Shown: positions 35,631-48,179 of the stretch, piece by piece
Layout of the letters: every line of letters starts with the position of its first letter
How positions within the stretch are numbered: position 1 is the first letter of the stretch
Origin: Lamellibrachia columna
Taxonomy: Eukaryota > Annelida > Polychaeta > Sabellida > Siboglinidae
Assembly (NCBI GenBank): GCA_963662155.1
Contig: OY759261.1
Location: 10,136,072-10,200,071, forward strand
Reading direction: 5' to 3'
DNA length: 64,000 nucleotides
The notes under the pieces: generated by a model
The model's database searches: none
What the model saw: the letters and a program-made list of their open reading frames with translations, nothing else
Told to the model about the DNA's origin: nothing
Made by a program: the position numbers and the translations under genes

Positions 35631-36899
35631 ATCCAGCAGCCAAGAAAGATATTGCGTGAGAAGGAAGAAGGGAGGGGAGGGTGAAATGGGGTAAAGGGAA
35701 GAGGAGAGGAATAATGTGATCAAGACCGAGAGGGTGAGAAAATGGCGGAGGGCGACGGAGATGAAGACGCAGAGGAAGAGGGACAAGTAATGCTCGTTAC
35801 ATTGTCAGCCCAGTCAGCTCAGATAACAAACTTTCCCAATGTCGTTGCTCCCACTGTCTGCTGATTGCCTGATTTGAAGCTTTGTGTAAAACTCAACCCA
35901 ACATATTATCTAGAATAAATAACTCCTGTCGTTACTGTACCTGAGCACACATGACATGCTGAACGGGAATGTAACTCTCAACGAATAATTGCTTTTTGGG
36001 TGTGGAGCATACGTACGTCATATTGCACTTTTTAACAATATATAATTACAGACTCATTACATACATTGTCTACTCGCACTTGCTACGCCAAATGGAAACA
36101 AATACGTCTGTATATGATATAAATGAAAGAAAAAATATGAAACTTCATCCATGAACATCTGATCTATGCATTGCATACCGTGGTTTGATTCGAGCTTTGT
36201 AGAATTTGGCTTCATGGTGTGTAATTAAAAATGTTCACTCTAATAAAAATACTTAAATTACATATAAATTAAAATAAATCAATTACTTCATCTATTAAAA
36301 TTGTATTTTAAAACATACCTGATAAACCATTTAAATGTGCTGACAGTGTACCAAACACCATGGTATTAACGAGTTTTTTTTATAGCAACTTGTGTTAGCC
36401 ATTGGAAAGGGTAGCTCTTTAAATGATCTCAGAGCATATGAAACCATTCGAGCGTCCGGTAGTACATTATTCAGTTTGTGGTTACCACGCCTCATTCTAC
36501 CGAAAGCACATTACATATTTTGTACCGCCAGTCGTGCAGCGTTGGTACGATTACCTTCTGCTTAATATCCTCCTACGTAAAACTAGGAAATATAGTTTTT
36601 AGACACTGTTTTTTATTATGTCGATACTGTCTGATAAGTATTTGGGAAAGTTCGTGGGCCATACCAGACAATCATATTGAACTACTGGTCTGATCACATA
36701 TTAATAAATTCTTACCAAATAAATTGATTGATTCCAGCATTTTTCAAATGATATATCATATATACCCCTTTACTTGCCATTGCAACTATTTCATATTTAT
36801 GTGCATTCCAATTTAAATCAGGTGACATAGTTATACCGTTAACTTTTTCTTGAGTAACTCTTTCAGTATTAGTCCCATTTATATCAATATATGGCAGAG

Positions 36900-37290
36900 A
36901 TACAACATCAACTCTATCTACTTTTTACTGCGGCATAGGATTCGCGTTCAGTAAGGTCCTGATTCAGTTTTATCAAGTCCGACGAAGTTTGTCAGGACCA
37001 GAGCAATTTTTTTTTTCTGATGGTATCATTTGCATTGTACTGCGCCTTCACCAGACTGATTAATTCGGCAGTGTTTTCACTTAACTGTAGCATTGTCTCT
37101 TCGATATTGGATACTTTATCCACCGTTTGCATTAAAACACTGGACAGTTTTCTTCATGCATGGTAACGCTACACGCCAATGGTCGTCTCTGGCTGTTCGC
37201 CAAAGCATTCGTATTGGACCCACAGCTGGCAGAGGTGACATTGTAAAATGCTGCCCGTTTATTTTCCTTGATGGCGTGACTTACAGTTGA
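36900..37290 (-). mobile_element. LINE ORF1 fragment (coiled-coil region)
   Basis: Inverse relative of 32200-32460 and 40900-41200: shared TGCATTAAAACACTGGACAG, TTAATTCGGCAGTGTTTTC and GGATACTTTATCCACC. Joined at 37265 to a paraoxonase upstream region. Confidence 0.6.
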
Positions 37291-37473
37291 GATCATCAAC
37301 ATACGTCATTAACTGACTGCGTCGTAATATGATCAGCCTTCGCGCTCGACTTCATTTATAAGACAGTGAGCTACTGTCACGACATTCATAGTTCTCTCTT
37401 CAAACTGCTGTCTCATTCGTCGTTGCTGTCTTCTCCTGGCGCGTATGTTCCAAGCTCGTCGGCCGAAGTAACC
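37265..37473 (+). repeat. Duplicated paraoxonase upstream region
   Basis: GCGTGACTTACAGTTGAGAT, ACTGCGTCGTAATA, GGCGCGTATGTTCCAAGC and CTCGTCGGCCGAAGTAACC lead into exon copy d. No TATA box seen. Confidence 0.6.
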
Positions 37474-37538
37474 ATGTTGCAACACATTGTCACTATATGT
37501 ATCGTTGGCTACATAATACTCTTGTGCAGCCATTCAGG
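37474..37538 (+). other. Paraoxonase first-exon copy d (open, donor kept)
   Basis: 65 bp, ATG, open, GGTAAGT donor, phase 2. Peptide MLQHIVTICIVGYIILL.... No body exons found between it and copy e. Confidence 0.7.
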
Positions 37539-37789
37539 GTAAGTCCTTCACAATACGCCGTTTTGTTTTATTTGATTCTTCAGATGTATTCGTGCTAATG
37601 TACATTGTTATTTACGTGCAAGCTTTATACATTAATCAGTTATATAGTTTTTAATTAAATGTATTTTGTTAACAATTCTCCATATTCATCCTCTGCACAA
37701 CAGTTAACGGTATAATGTATTGCTTTACTGCATAGCGAATAATATCATTCCATTGTTGTCTATGATTGACACACGAATCAGACAACTAC

Positions 37790-37990
37790 CATATCTCGCC
37801 GTCTGTCTCGGTTTCGATCATTAATGCTCGCTTGAAACACCTGAAGTTTATATGTTTCTTCAATCTTATTTTCTTCAATGTTTGCATTACTACTCTCTTT
37901 GAATCTACGTGTGAGGCGACCCCGGCTTCTAATACTTTCCGACAGTTGGAAGTACAACATTTCTTTCGGAAATATGTTGTCATCTATTCG
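37790..37990 (-). mobile_element. LINE C-terminal remnant in copied intron 1
   Basis: Minus frame SRGRLTRRFKES and YFRKKCCTSNC match the non-LTR tail at 30340-30460. Opposite in direction to exon copy d. Confidence 0.65.
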
Positions 37991-39041
37991 AGCTACCTGA
38001 TTTGTATCTATGATATATGTAAATGACTAGGATTATACTATAACAAGCAACGCAGTTAAATTTGCGGATGACATAACCGTGTTTAGAAAGGTTAACAATG
38101 ATGGTGATAAACGGCATGTATAAACCGATATAGACGAACTAGTTAAATGGTCTGAGAAATGGCAGATGTTATTACATTTTGGGAAATGTAAATGTCTACG
38201 TACAGGACACGGGAACTTGGATGTAAATTATAAATTAGGATATACTGTCTTAGATATTAATGTAAAATAAAAGTATTTAGGAGTTACAATAAGCGCTGAT
38301 ATGATAGTTTTAGAACCGTAATATACTGCACCTTCAAATGGTAATTAAATTCTTTGGATTATTAGGAGAAATATAACTTACAAAAAACATATAAAGTGAC
38401 GATCAGAGAAAAACATATATATGAACACATATAATAAGCAATGTTGCCCAGACACTCCGAAAGAGGGAAATAGCTATGTCTAACAGTGGGTATCATTTAA
38501 TATCCCCATACCCCCATAACACTATACGACTACGTAAAGAGTGTAGCATTTGCATTTGATTTAGAACTAGCCAACTCTATCTAGCACACAATGATGTGTT
38601 TGAGATTCACAAACGCATTGGGCTGTCATTGCGTTGAGTGTACACTGAAGTCAGATGACGCGTCTACCACGTTGAAGTATAAAACTGCAACACAGACGCG
38701 ATCGAAGGATCACTTCTGCTTATTACTGTTGGACATTTTCACTGATACTTGAAAGAGTGGAACAATCTCCAACTGCTAATTTGCTTACTGAGCCACCCGA
38801 AGTATATGAGACGAATACAAATTTCATAACATATACGTGATGTGTTTACAAATATGATTAGTTCTGATTGTTATTTAATACGTAAACGTATTTCTATAGG
38901 CCTCTATGACTGCTTTTATTTTGTAAGACATCCATGTTCCAATGCATGTTCATGTCCGGCATTTCATGAGAATGTATATGCATCACGTGCGTGCATGCGT
39001 TTGTACATGAATGTGCGTGCGTGAGTGAGTGCGTACGTGTG

Positions 39042-39090
39042 CGGTAGCGTCATCACCAAGATAGTTCCTTGTGAAGAATACCGCGCGTAA
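39042..39090 (+). pseudogene. Exon-9-like tail of a paraoxonase copy
   Basis: Duplicate of 35582-35630 (GGTAGCGTCATCACC, TTGTGAAGAATACCG, stop). Confidence 0.4.
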
Positions 39091-39104
39091 ATCTTGCAGC
39101 CAAG

Positions 39105-39375
39105 AAAGAGATGGCGGGAGAGGGAAGAAGGGAGGGGCGGGTGAGAGGGGTAAAGGGAAGAAGGGAGTTGAGGGTGAGAGGAGGTAAAGGGAAGAAGGGA
39201 GGGGAGGGGGAGAAGGGGTAAAGGGAAGAAGGGAGGGGACGGTGAGAGGGGTAAAGGGAAGAAGGGAGGGGAGGGTGAGAGGGGGTAAAGGGAAGAAGGG
39301 AGGGGAGGGTGAGAGGGTGTAAAGGGAAGAAGGGAGGGGAGGGGGAGAGGGGGTAAAGGGAAGAGGACAGGATTA
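39105..39375. repeat. 31-33-bp purine minisatellite
   Basis: About eight units of GTAAAGGGAAGAAGGGAGGG plus a GAGGGTGAGAGGG spacer; + strand nearly all purine. The parental copy at 35660-35730 has only one or two units. Runs of G suggest G-quadruplex or triplex potential. Confidence 0.93.
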
Positions 39376-40109
39376 ACGTGATCAAGACTGAGAGGAAGAG
39401 ATAATGGCGGAGGGCGATGGGGATGGAGACGCAGAGGAAGAGGGACAAGTAATGCTCGTTGAATTGTCAGCCCAGTCAGCTCAGATAACAAACTTTCCCA
39501 ATGTCGTTGCTCCCACTGTCTGCCGTTTGCCTGATTTGAAGCTTCTTGTTAAACTCAACCCAACATATCTAGAATAAATAACTCATGTCGTTACTGTACC
39601 TGTGCACACACGACATGATCAACGGTAATGTAACTCTCATCGAATAATTGCATTTTGGGTTTGGAGTACACCTACGTAATATTACTCTATTTAACAATAT
39701 ATAATTACAGCCTCATTACATACATTATCTACACGCACTTGCTATGCTAAGTGGAAACTAATACGTCTGTATATGATATATATGAAAGAAAAAATATGAA
39801 ACTTCATCCATGAACATCTGGTCTATGCATTGCAAACCTTGATTTGATTCGAGGTTTGAAGAATTTGGCTCCTTGGTGTGTAATTAATAAAGTTCACTCT
39901 AATCAGTTTTTTAATAGCGATTTGTGTTAGCCGTTGGAAAGGGTAGCTCTGTAAATGATCTCAGAGCATATGAAACCATTCGAGTGCAATTGTTAGACCA
40001 GTGTTTAATTGTTTTATTAAAAAGTCCCATAAACGGTTAGGCGTATATCAGCTTTGGATGTTACCTACTCAATAATAACAAACTGAACAAATAAATAAAA
40101 TGTGTCAAT

Positions 40110-41330
40110 ACAAATTTTAATCTTGTGTCTTTTGTACACTATATAACATTAAAAAGGCTAATGTTATGTAGTAGGTCTCAGCGCATTGCGGCCCAATGCG
40201 ATAAGGGACGGCTATCCGGAGCGCTGCGGTCCTGTTTCGGAGGCCTTCTGTCAGTCGGCTTTGATGTATTGCAGCCCCTCTGCGAAGACGACCGCGTTGA
40301 GCTGCGTCTTCACGATGTTTACTATCCGCTAGTGAGAGGTTACACATTAACATTTTCACCCCTCAAGTAGAAAAATGGATACCATTATTTTGGAAAGCTG
40401 ACGTGTCGCATGATCCATCGCGGAACAGGAAATGTTTTTCATTGTCTACGAACCGGGCACTCGGTATTTTTAATTTCCTCAATCCTTTCATCATGTGCCC
40501 CTGTTGTATCGGGCAAGACATTGCTGATAGTCACACTGCTGACGTTCTCCGATGCACTGATGATGAGGTCGCTGAAGTCATGCTTCACTTGATTCATGTC
40601 CGCGTCACTCATGACTACCTCGTTACAAATGATTGTGAGTTCGTCATCCTCTTTGCACACCTCACTCCTCTGGATAGCAATTAGTCAATCTTTTGGCGTA
40701 GCCATATGGTTTGTTGTATGTAAGGCCACCGGTTCATTGTCCGCAGTGATGACCTTGTGAATACACCGTACAATCTGATATCAAACATGAAAACTCTGCT
40801 TGTCTTTCTACTTTTTAATGCGGCATAGGATACGCGTTCAGTTGGCGCCTGACACAGGTTTGCCAAGTCCTACGAAGTTTGTGCAAATGTTTCATTCATC
40901 ACTCTGATTTTGTTGCCATGATTTATTTAATTGCGAAGACATGCTACTTGTTCGACAAGTGCACAATTTTTATTCCTGATGGTATCATTTGCATTGCGCC
41001 TTCACCAGTTTGATTAATTCGGCAGTGTTTTCTTTTAACTGTAGCATTGTTTCTTCGAGATTGGATACTTTATCCACCAGTTGCATTACAACAGTGGGCA
41101 GTTGTATTCTTGCACGGTAACTCCACACGCCATTGATCGCCTATGGCTGTTCGCCAACGTATTCGAAATGAATCCACAAGTGGCATTGTGCCATGCTGCC
41201 CGTTTCTTTTCATTTCGAATAGATGACTATTGGTATTCACATAATTATGTCAGGATTGTAACAGACATTGCTATCCTCTCTTGTATTATACGTAAACCAA
41301 TACAGAGGGTCAACTATTTCCGAATGAAAA
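40110..41330 (-). mobile_element. LINE with SGNH-like ORF and tail, reversed
   Basis: Minus frame 40439-40660 has DFSDLIISASENVSSVTIS then VLPDTTGAHDERI, typical of the esterase-like (SGNH) module of some CR1-type ORF1 proteins. 40681-40866 reads the preceding RTMNRWPYIQ segment and 40900-41110 the coiled-coil region. A different LINE tail (IDDY-HSHNYVRIV) lies at 41212-41330. Frames are interrupted. Confidence 0.7.
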
Positions 41331-41339
41331 CACACACAT

Positions 41340-41735
41340 ACGACAAATCCGAACCCAAACAAAACTGTACTCATACGCGCATGTACGCACGCACGCACGC
41401 ACGCAAACTCGCATGCACATGCACGTGCAAGGGCATATCACACACATGCTCTCACGTTATTCAATTTAATTGAAATGAAATGCCGCAGGTATTATTAATG
41501 GATAGGGAAGGCAGCGGTATTGAAACACTGCATATAGACCACAATAAAATAATTATGGTGCATTATGCAAATAACACTGCCAAAAATATATTGCATGCGA
41601 CTGATTCACTCCATGTTACAACGGTCCTAACACACTCCGATTAAGTGAATGGTCTGCTTTATAGAATTTAATTGATCGTACATTACGCCGAGTTCACTGC
41701 ACCTCCGAAGGCGATCTGGCGGTGTGAGGCGGCAG
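41340..41735 (-). pseudogene. Paraoxonase copy 3: intron 8 and end of exon 8
   Basis: Inverse of about 59338-59730: CCGCCTCACACCGCC-AGATCGCCT (exon 8 end), GTGCAGTGAAC (donor region), then intron text with the TGTATTGA...CCGCTGCC block and a CA-rich end. Only the last 35-40 bases of exon 8 remain; it is joined to a LINE at about 41740. Confidence 0.7.
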
Positions 41736-41749
41736 AAACAAACGTTCCA

Positions 41750-42135
41750 GAGCAGTTTGATAGTGCACCTTCAAAAGGTAATCAAATTATTTGTCTGACT
41801 AGGAGAAATATAACATACAAGGAAAAACTTATTAAGTGACAATTAGAGTTAACCTTATATATGATGTCTTATGTGCCACCGGGCAATAAGAGGACTAAGT
41901 AAGTAAGTAAGTATATATATGAACACATATAATGTGGCCCCACGCCCCGAAATAAGGAAAGAACTGTGTCTAACAATGGGCATAACTTGATATCCCCGTA
42001 CCTCCATCTACCTGTATGACTACTATAGAGTGTAACCTTTGGCATTTGATTTCGAACTGCCAAACTCTTTGTAACACACAATGACATGTTTGAGATTCAC
42101 AAACACATTGGCCAGCCATTGCGGTGAGTGTGCAC
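41750..42135 (+). repeat. Third copy of LINE-tail/repeat segment
   Basis: Diverged copy of 34870-35200 and 38330-38650 (CCTTCAAAAGGTAATCAAAT, CACATATAATGTGGCCC, TTGAGATTCACAAACACATTGG). An insertion with GTAAGTAAGTAAG is at about 41898. Confidence 0.65.
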
Positions 42136-42149
42136 AGATAAATGGATTT

Positions 42150-42606
42150 GCTCTCCCCGAAAAAGCATCCCCACAGATCTAAGGATACAAGTCACTCCCC
42201 ACGAGTAGCTGCTGAACTAGTGTGTTGAATGGGCGTGACATACACTTGAGATGGGTTACTTACATCATCAACCGACAGCGTCACTAGACGACCAGACTTC
42301 GCGGTCGACTTAATTTGTAAGCCACACTATGCGAAGTAAGCTAGCTTCCACATCGTTTAGAAGTCTGTCTTCACAATATGTTCTATTCGCCATTGCTGTC
42401 TTGACATATATTTAAGATAATTTACATAAATCATCAATAGACTGCGTCACTATACCTGGTATCACGGTCGACTTCGTTTGTGAGACACTGGATGCGAAGT
42501 GAGCTAGGCGTCAAGTCATTCAGATTCTCTCTTCAACCTGCTGTCTTATTCGTTGTTGCTGTCGTCCGTTGCTGCGTCTGTTCCAAGCTCGTCGGCCGAT
42601 GTAATC
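42150..42606 (+). repeat. Two tandem partial copies of the upstream region
   Basis: The GCGTGACATACACTTGAGAT ... GACAGCGTCACTAG block occurs at about 42230 and again near 42405 (GACATATATTTAAGATAATT ... GACTGCGTCACTAT), so part of the promoter-like unit was duplicated in tandem before exon copy e. Confidence 0.6.
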
Positions 42607-42671
42607 ATGTTGCACCACATTGACGCAGTGTGTACCGCTGGCTACATAACACTCCTGTGCAGCCAGTCAGC
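42607..42671 (+). other. Paraoxonase first-exon copy e (open, donor kept)
   Basis: 65 bp, ATG, open, GTAAGT donor, phase 2. Peptide MLHHIDAVCTAGYITLL...; the Asp in the hydrophobic stretch makes it a poorer signal peptide. Confidence 0.65.
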
Positions 42672-42899
42672 GTAAGTCCTTCACAATACGTTATTTTGTT
42701 TTCATTGATTCTTCTAGATGTTTTCGTGCTAGATTTTAATTTAATTTACATGACAGTATGATACATTAATAAGTTATGTATCTGTAGATTTCTATGGATT
42801 AACTTCAGGTTAGTCTTTCTTCGGCAAGTGAGAATAACTACCTGATATTTCTGTTATGTTTCTGTTCCTCAAAGTATTGCTCCTTGTACCATACATTTC

Positions 42900-43130
42900 A
42901 CTATGATTGACACTTGGTACTTCTCATCACCAAATGCTTCTGCAGCCGACCAAACGTTGTAAATGCGTGGCTTATGCGCTTCTCCGATTCCATCATTCCT
43001 GACTGCAGTGCCTCGATCATTTCTACAAATATTTTAGGGCATCCATATGTTCGCGGAAATGCCCACTGTCCTAGTCGTCCCACGGTGTCGAACGCTTTTC
43101 TTGTAACTGTCAACGCAAGGGACACGCAGT
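42900..43130 (-). mobile_element. LINE reverse transcriptase fragment
   Basis: Minus frame with KAFDTVGRLGQWAF, YGCPKIFVEMIEALQSGMM: RT motif A and following helix. The same family leaves traces at 10555, 15400, 30010 and 53370. Confidence 0.75.
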
Positions 43131-43189
43131 AGGTATTTCCACAGTGCGTCTTCGATATATAAACACATGAGTTTCAGTGATTAATGCCG

Positions 43190-43599
<410 letters not shown>

Positions 43600-43600
<1 letters not shown>

Positions 43601-44182
43601 ACTCTGTATCCAACCATAATAAGCAGTGACCAGCCTATCGTGTCCGTGTTTCCGCTTTATCCTTCAACATGGTAGACGCGTCATCTGACTTGAGTGCACA
43701 CTCACCGCAATGGCAGGCCAATGCGTTTGTGAACCTCAAACATGTCATTGTGTGTTACAAAGAGTTTGGCAGTTCGAAATCAAATACCAAAGGCTACACT
43801 CTATACGTAGTCATAGAGGTAGATGCAGGTACGGGGATATCAAGTGATGCCCATTGTTAGAAATAGTTATTTCCTTCTTTCGAGGCGTGGGGGCCACATT
43901 GCACATTATATGTGTTTATAGATATGGTTAACTCTAATCGTCACTTAATATGTTTTTCCTTGTGTGTTATATTTCTCCTAGTCAGCCAAACAATTTGATT
44001 ACCCTTTGAAGGTGCAATATCACACTGGTCTGGAACGTTCGTATCAGCATTAATTGCGACTTCTATGTCATTTTCTTTTAAATTAGTACCTAAAAGAGTA
44101 TATCCCATTTTATAATTTACATCCAAGTTCCCTTGTCATGTATGTAGGCATTTACATTTCTCAAAATTGAATAACATTTCCA

Positions 44183-44243
<61 letters not shown>

Positions 44244-44370
44244 CAGCTTTTGATAAGTTACTTCCACTCTAGTTGATTTATTTACATGCATTGCCTTTAT
44301 TTTCTTAGCTACTATTTCAGGAATTAATGCCCTAAAAGTCAGATTTTGCCTCCTAAAATTTAGCATCTAC
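43600..44370 (-). mobile_element. LINE tail and repeat B, reversed
   Basis: Minus 43941-44126 reads NLDVNYKMGYTLLGTN, then APSKGNQIVWLTRRN, the post-RT part of the LINE at 34600. 44136-44187 gives MLFNFEKCKCLHTG and 44241-44366 an unrelated-looking frame. (TA)n at 44188-44240 separates them. 43600-43860 is repeat B plus the segment shared with 42000-42135. Confidence 0.7.
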
Positions 44371-44516
44371 AACTGTTGACAACTTTTCAGTTGGACTGAA
44401 CGCACAGTGACGATAAAATACACAAACCAATATATCATAATCAAAATCGGTTTATCATTGGTTGCAATGTGGAATAAAAAAAGTTGTTTTGTCGTTTTGT
44501 TCTCCCCTTTGTTTTT

Positions 44517-44790
44517 GTCACAGCTTTAGGGGTTCCGCTACCACAGTTAGCTGTGTTAATGTTTGGGGCGGCGAAAGGGTTAAGTTTGCATGCATGTCGT
44601 CAGTGACGGTGAACTCAAGCTCGTCGTGACTGTTAACGCTTCCCGCCATTGAGTCGTTCGCCGTGCAAAACAGGGTTTCCACCGAGCGTGTCGTAGTCAT
44701 CCCACCCAGCCTGTCGACAGGTGGACGACGCTGTGGGTTGAAACGCTTAGCTCTTGTTATGTTCATCAGCGAGACGCCAAGCAGCACTGG
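44517..44790 (-). mobile_element. LINE ORF1 N-terminal fragment
   Basis: Minus frame LFCTANDSMAGSVNSHDELEF, DDMHANLTLSPP, TQLTVVAEP is close to 31910-32070. Open over this short stretch; no known domain. Confidence 0.55.
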
Positions 44791-45520
44791 CGCGTGACGG
44801 TCGGAGAGTTACCATAGTGGTTGACCAAGCGTGACGTTGGCCTATGTCGGTGAACACTCGTGTCAATGCGCATTCAACCGTCACTGAGCGATATAGGTTG
44901 GTAGATCCACACTCCCTTGAAATCTCGCTCACTTTGACATTAGCATTTAAAAGCACACACCGATATCCGCATAAAGTGTTCTTCCAATTGGCCCGGGTCT
45001 GTCAGGCTGACCACGGCCTTTACTCTTTAAAGTAGGATAAGATCAGATATCAAATGTAAACAAATCAATGAATACAAGCTTGGAGATAATATCGTAAGAA
45101 GGATACAGATACAAAACTCCGATACCTTAGTTTTGAAGTACGACTGAATTAACGTGGTTTAGCAAGCCTAGAGGCAAGGCGGTTAAGATGAGAACAAATT
45201 GACTTTGTTTAAGATATCGAATGGCTATTAAAATATGCGTACATAATCATGTGCGTGTGAGTGTACGTATGTAAGTTTGCCAAGCAGCACTGGCGCGTGA
45301 CGGCCGGCGCTGACCACTCGTGTCAATGTGCGTTCAACCGTCACTGGGCGATATAGGTTGGTAGATCCACAGTCCCTTCAGGTCTCTCTCAGTTTGACAT
45401 TAGCAATTAAAAGTACACACCGATATCCGCATAAAGTATTCTTCCAATTGGCCCGGGTCTGTCAGGCTGACAACGGCCTTTACTCTTTAACGTAGGATAA
45501 TATCAGGTATTAAATGTCAA
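44791..45520. repeat. Tandem-like pair of LINE-derived segments
   Basis: 44770-45050 (CCAAGCAGCACTGGCGCGTG ... CGATATAGGTTGGTAGATCC ... TTCTTCCAATTGGCCCGGG) returns at 45280-45520. Between them, 45157-45284 is identical to 52352-52479. Confidence 0.8.
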
Positions 45521-46060
45521 CAAACCTTGCCTGTAAATGTAGCTCAGAAGGTATACTTAGAAAAGCGTTCAACTTGTCGTTAAAAGAGGATGTGGATAGA
45601 GGCAAACTTTATACCGTTATGTTAAAATAATATACAAGGAAACAAACTTAATTATGCATATGTATAAAACAATAGTTAGGCCTCATTTACTGAATACAAG
45701 CTTGGAGAAAATATCATAAGAAGGATATAGATACGTTTGAAAGAATACCGAACTCAGATACCTTAGTTTTGAAGAACGACTGAATAAATTTGGTTTAACA
45801 AACCTAGAGCCAAGGCGGTTAATATGAGATCAAATTGAATTTGTTTAAAATATTGAATGGTTATTAAAATATTGATATAAATATTTTATCTCACTCAACG
45901 AAAATAAAGAACTAGAGGGCATGAGGTTACATTAGTAAAGGATCACTGTACATTGGATATTAGGAAGTATTCTTTCTCATAGAGGACAATCAATACATGA
46001 TTAAGTAAATGTAGGCGGGCGAGCGTGTGCCGTTACTATGTCCATGCGCACACGACCAGC
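45521..46060 (+). mobile_element. LINE C-terminal fragment
   Basis: The frame includes PHLLNTSLEKIS-like, RDIDTFERI and FKILNGY-like words of the same LINE tail found at 59997-60413. Stops throughout. Confidence 0.55.
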
Positions 46061-46489
46061 TGAACAGTACTATAACTATCAGTGGATAATCTTTTTTTTT
46101 TTGGGGGGGGGCGTGGAGTATCTACGTCTTATTAAACTATATATCAATATATAATAAAAAAGCAGTGTCTACACGCACTTGCTATGTAAAGTGGAAACTA
46201 AACTGTCGGTATATTATTCAAAAGTAACTCAGCGAAAGAAAATGTAACTTCATCTTTGGACTTCTAGTCGATACATGAGCAAACCCTGGTTTGATTCGAG
46301 GTTTGTAGAGTTTGGCTCGATGATGTGTACATAATCATGTGCATTTGCGTGTATTTACGTAAGCTTGCGTGTGCAAGCCATCATGCCATCAAAATTAACA
46401 CATCATATATGTGAATGTTAAGTTTTGAATAGACAGTGTAAATGAAAACTGAACAAATTATAATGTTATAGTTTTAGAATTGTTTTTTT

Positions 46490-47173
46490 ACGACTGCACC
46501 GAAAAATTGGGTAACCGTCTCTCAGTGTTTGTCGCTAGATACTGAGTAATAACTGAACAAAGAATACAAAAATTATGAATGAAAACTTAAATCTTGTTTC
46601 TTTAGTAGACTACAGAACATGAAAAGGGAATTGAAAAAGCGCATAAAATTGAGTAAAAAAAATTGATATCCGTGGAGTGAACAAGCATCAAACATGTTTT
46701 CATTAAAATCGGGTCATCATTCCAATACGCCCATTCCATCAACAATTAGGAACCCCTGCTGATCTATTTTCAATAATTAATCCTACCCATGCTATTATAA
46801 ATCGTACTTCGTAGATCTTCTGCAAAACCTGCCGCCGCTTTTCCGTTTATATGGAGCTCATCACAGATAAACGGGTTGGTTCTCCCAACAAAAACATCCA
46901 CACAAATCTATGAATCCAACTCTCTCCCCACGAATAGCTGCTGAACTAGTGCGTTGAATAGGCGTGACATACATTTGAGATCATTTACATAAATCATCAA
47001 CCAACTGCGTCGCAATACGGCCAGGCTTCGCGCTCGACTTCATTTGTAAGACAGTCGATGCGAAGTGATCTACCTGTCATGTCATTCAGATTATTGTTTT
47101 CAAAGTGATGTCTGATTCTTCGTTGTTGTTGTCTGCTGGCGCGTATGTTCCAAGCTCGTCGGCCGATGTAACA
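46490..47173 (+). repeat. Full duplicated paraoxonase upstream unit
   Basis: Longest copy of the unit before a first exon: starts near GTGTTTGTCGCTAGATACTG, then ATCCGTGGAGTGAACAAGC, CTTCTGCAAAACCTGCCGCC, GGCGTGACATACATTTGAGA and GGCGCGTATGTTCCAAGCTC. Confidence 0.65.
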
Positions 47174-47238
47174 ATGTTGCATCATCTTGTCGCTGTATGT
47201 ACTGTTGGCTACGTAACACTATTGGGCAACCAGTCAGC
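47174..47238 (+). pseudogene. Paraoxonase first-exon copy f (donor lost)
   Basis: ATG and frame kept (MLHHLVAVCTVGYVTLL...), but the donor GCGTAAGT has become GCGAAGT. Only about 90 bp separates it from an exon-9-like tail, so the whole gene body is deleted. Confidence 0.7.
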
Positions 47239-47323
47239 GAAGTCGAAGTATGTCCGGCATTTCAAGTGCGTGTAATTGAATCGCCTGGGTGCTTCCATGC
47301 GTTCGTTCACAGATGTGCGTGTG

Positions 47324-47374
47324 CGCGGTTACGCCTTCGCCAAAATGCTTCTTTGTGAAGCACACCGCTCATAA
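47324..47374 (+). pseudogene. Exon-9-like tail of a paraoxonase copy
   Basis: GGTTACGCCTTCGCCAAAAT, CTTCTTTGTGAAGCACACC, then TAA. In frame terms it resembles the VGSVFTKLLFCEV end of the intact gene, including the Cys. Confidence 0.5.
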
Positions 47375-47379
47375 ATCCA

Positions 47380-47640
47380 GCAGCCAAAAGAATAGGAAAG
47401 GGAGAGGGAGGAAGGGAGGGGATGGAGATATTGGTTAGAGGGAAAAGGGGAAGACGAGGGAGATGAATAATGAGAGTAAGAGAGAAAGAGAGAGAGAGAG
47501 AAAGAGAGAGAGGGAGAGAGAGAGAGAGAGAGAGATATAGAGAGAGAGAAATAGAGAGAGAGAGAAAGAGAGAGAAAGAAAGAGAGAGAGAGAGAGAGAA
47601 ACGAGAGAGCGAGAGAGAAAGCGGTGTTGGGAGAGGGAGA
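47380..47640. repeat. (GA)n-rich tract
   Basis: GAGAGAGAAAGAG runs, mostly 47455-47630. Homologous in position to the purine tracts at 35650 and 39105 in the other repeat C copies. Confidence 0.95.
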
Positions 47641-48179
47641 TGGTAAAAGTAATACTGATATAAATAATAGTCAACCCGGATAAAACAAATTCCCAATGTT
47701 GTTACTTCCCTGGCCTGCTAACTGACTGATTTGAAGCTTCGTGTAAAACGCAACCCAAAATCTTTAGAAGAATTAACTCATGTCGTTTTTAGACCCGTGC
47801 GCACATAACCGGCTGAACGGTGTTGTAACAATCAGCGTATAATTACTTTTTGGGCGTGGATTATCTACGTCATATTAAACTATTTATCAATATATAAGCA
47901 CAGACCCATTAATAAAAAGCACTGTCTACACTCACTTGCTATGTCAATTTGAAAATAATACGCCTGTATATAATTTAGAAGTAAATGAGCGAAAGAAATT
48001 GCAACTTCATCCATGGACTTCTGGTTGATACATGAGCAAAACCTGGTTTGATCCGACTGGTGTATGCGTACGCATAGGCATGCGTGTTCATGCCATCATG
48101 CCTTTAAAACGTGGTATTAGAATAATACTGTCTGGTTTGTTTTTAATAGATACTCTAAATGAACACTAAACAAAATATG

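Larger units (their letters stand above)
38033..39990. repeat. Direct segmental duplication, copy 2
   Basis: Second copy of 34600-36460. It starts inside the LINE RT (ATGACTAGGATTATACTAT, then GCGGATGACATAACC). The junction with the intron-1 copy falls in a short TATATGT run, the same site that expanded to (TA)60 in copy 1. Confidence 0.85.

Noticed and set aside
37333..37533. Arg/Gln-rich ORF (RRRQQRRMRQQFEE), also at 30823 plus and 46997 minus
   Set aside because: Antisense reading of the paraoxonase upstream region; the sense strand has the ATG, hydrophobic peptide and GTAAGT donor.
38964..39491. 175-codon Pro/Leu/Ser-rich ORF on minus
   Set aside because: Produced by the purine minisatellite at 39105-39375; no homologue beyond the same repeat.
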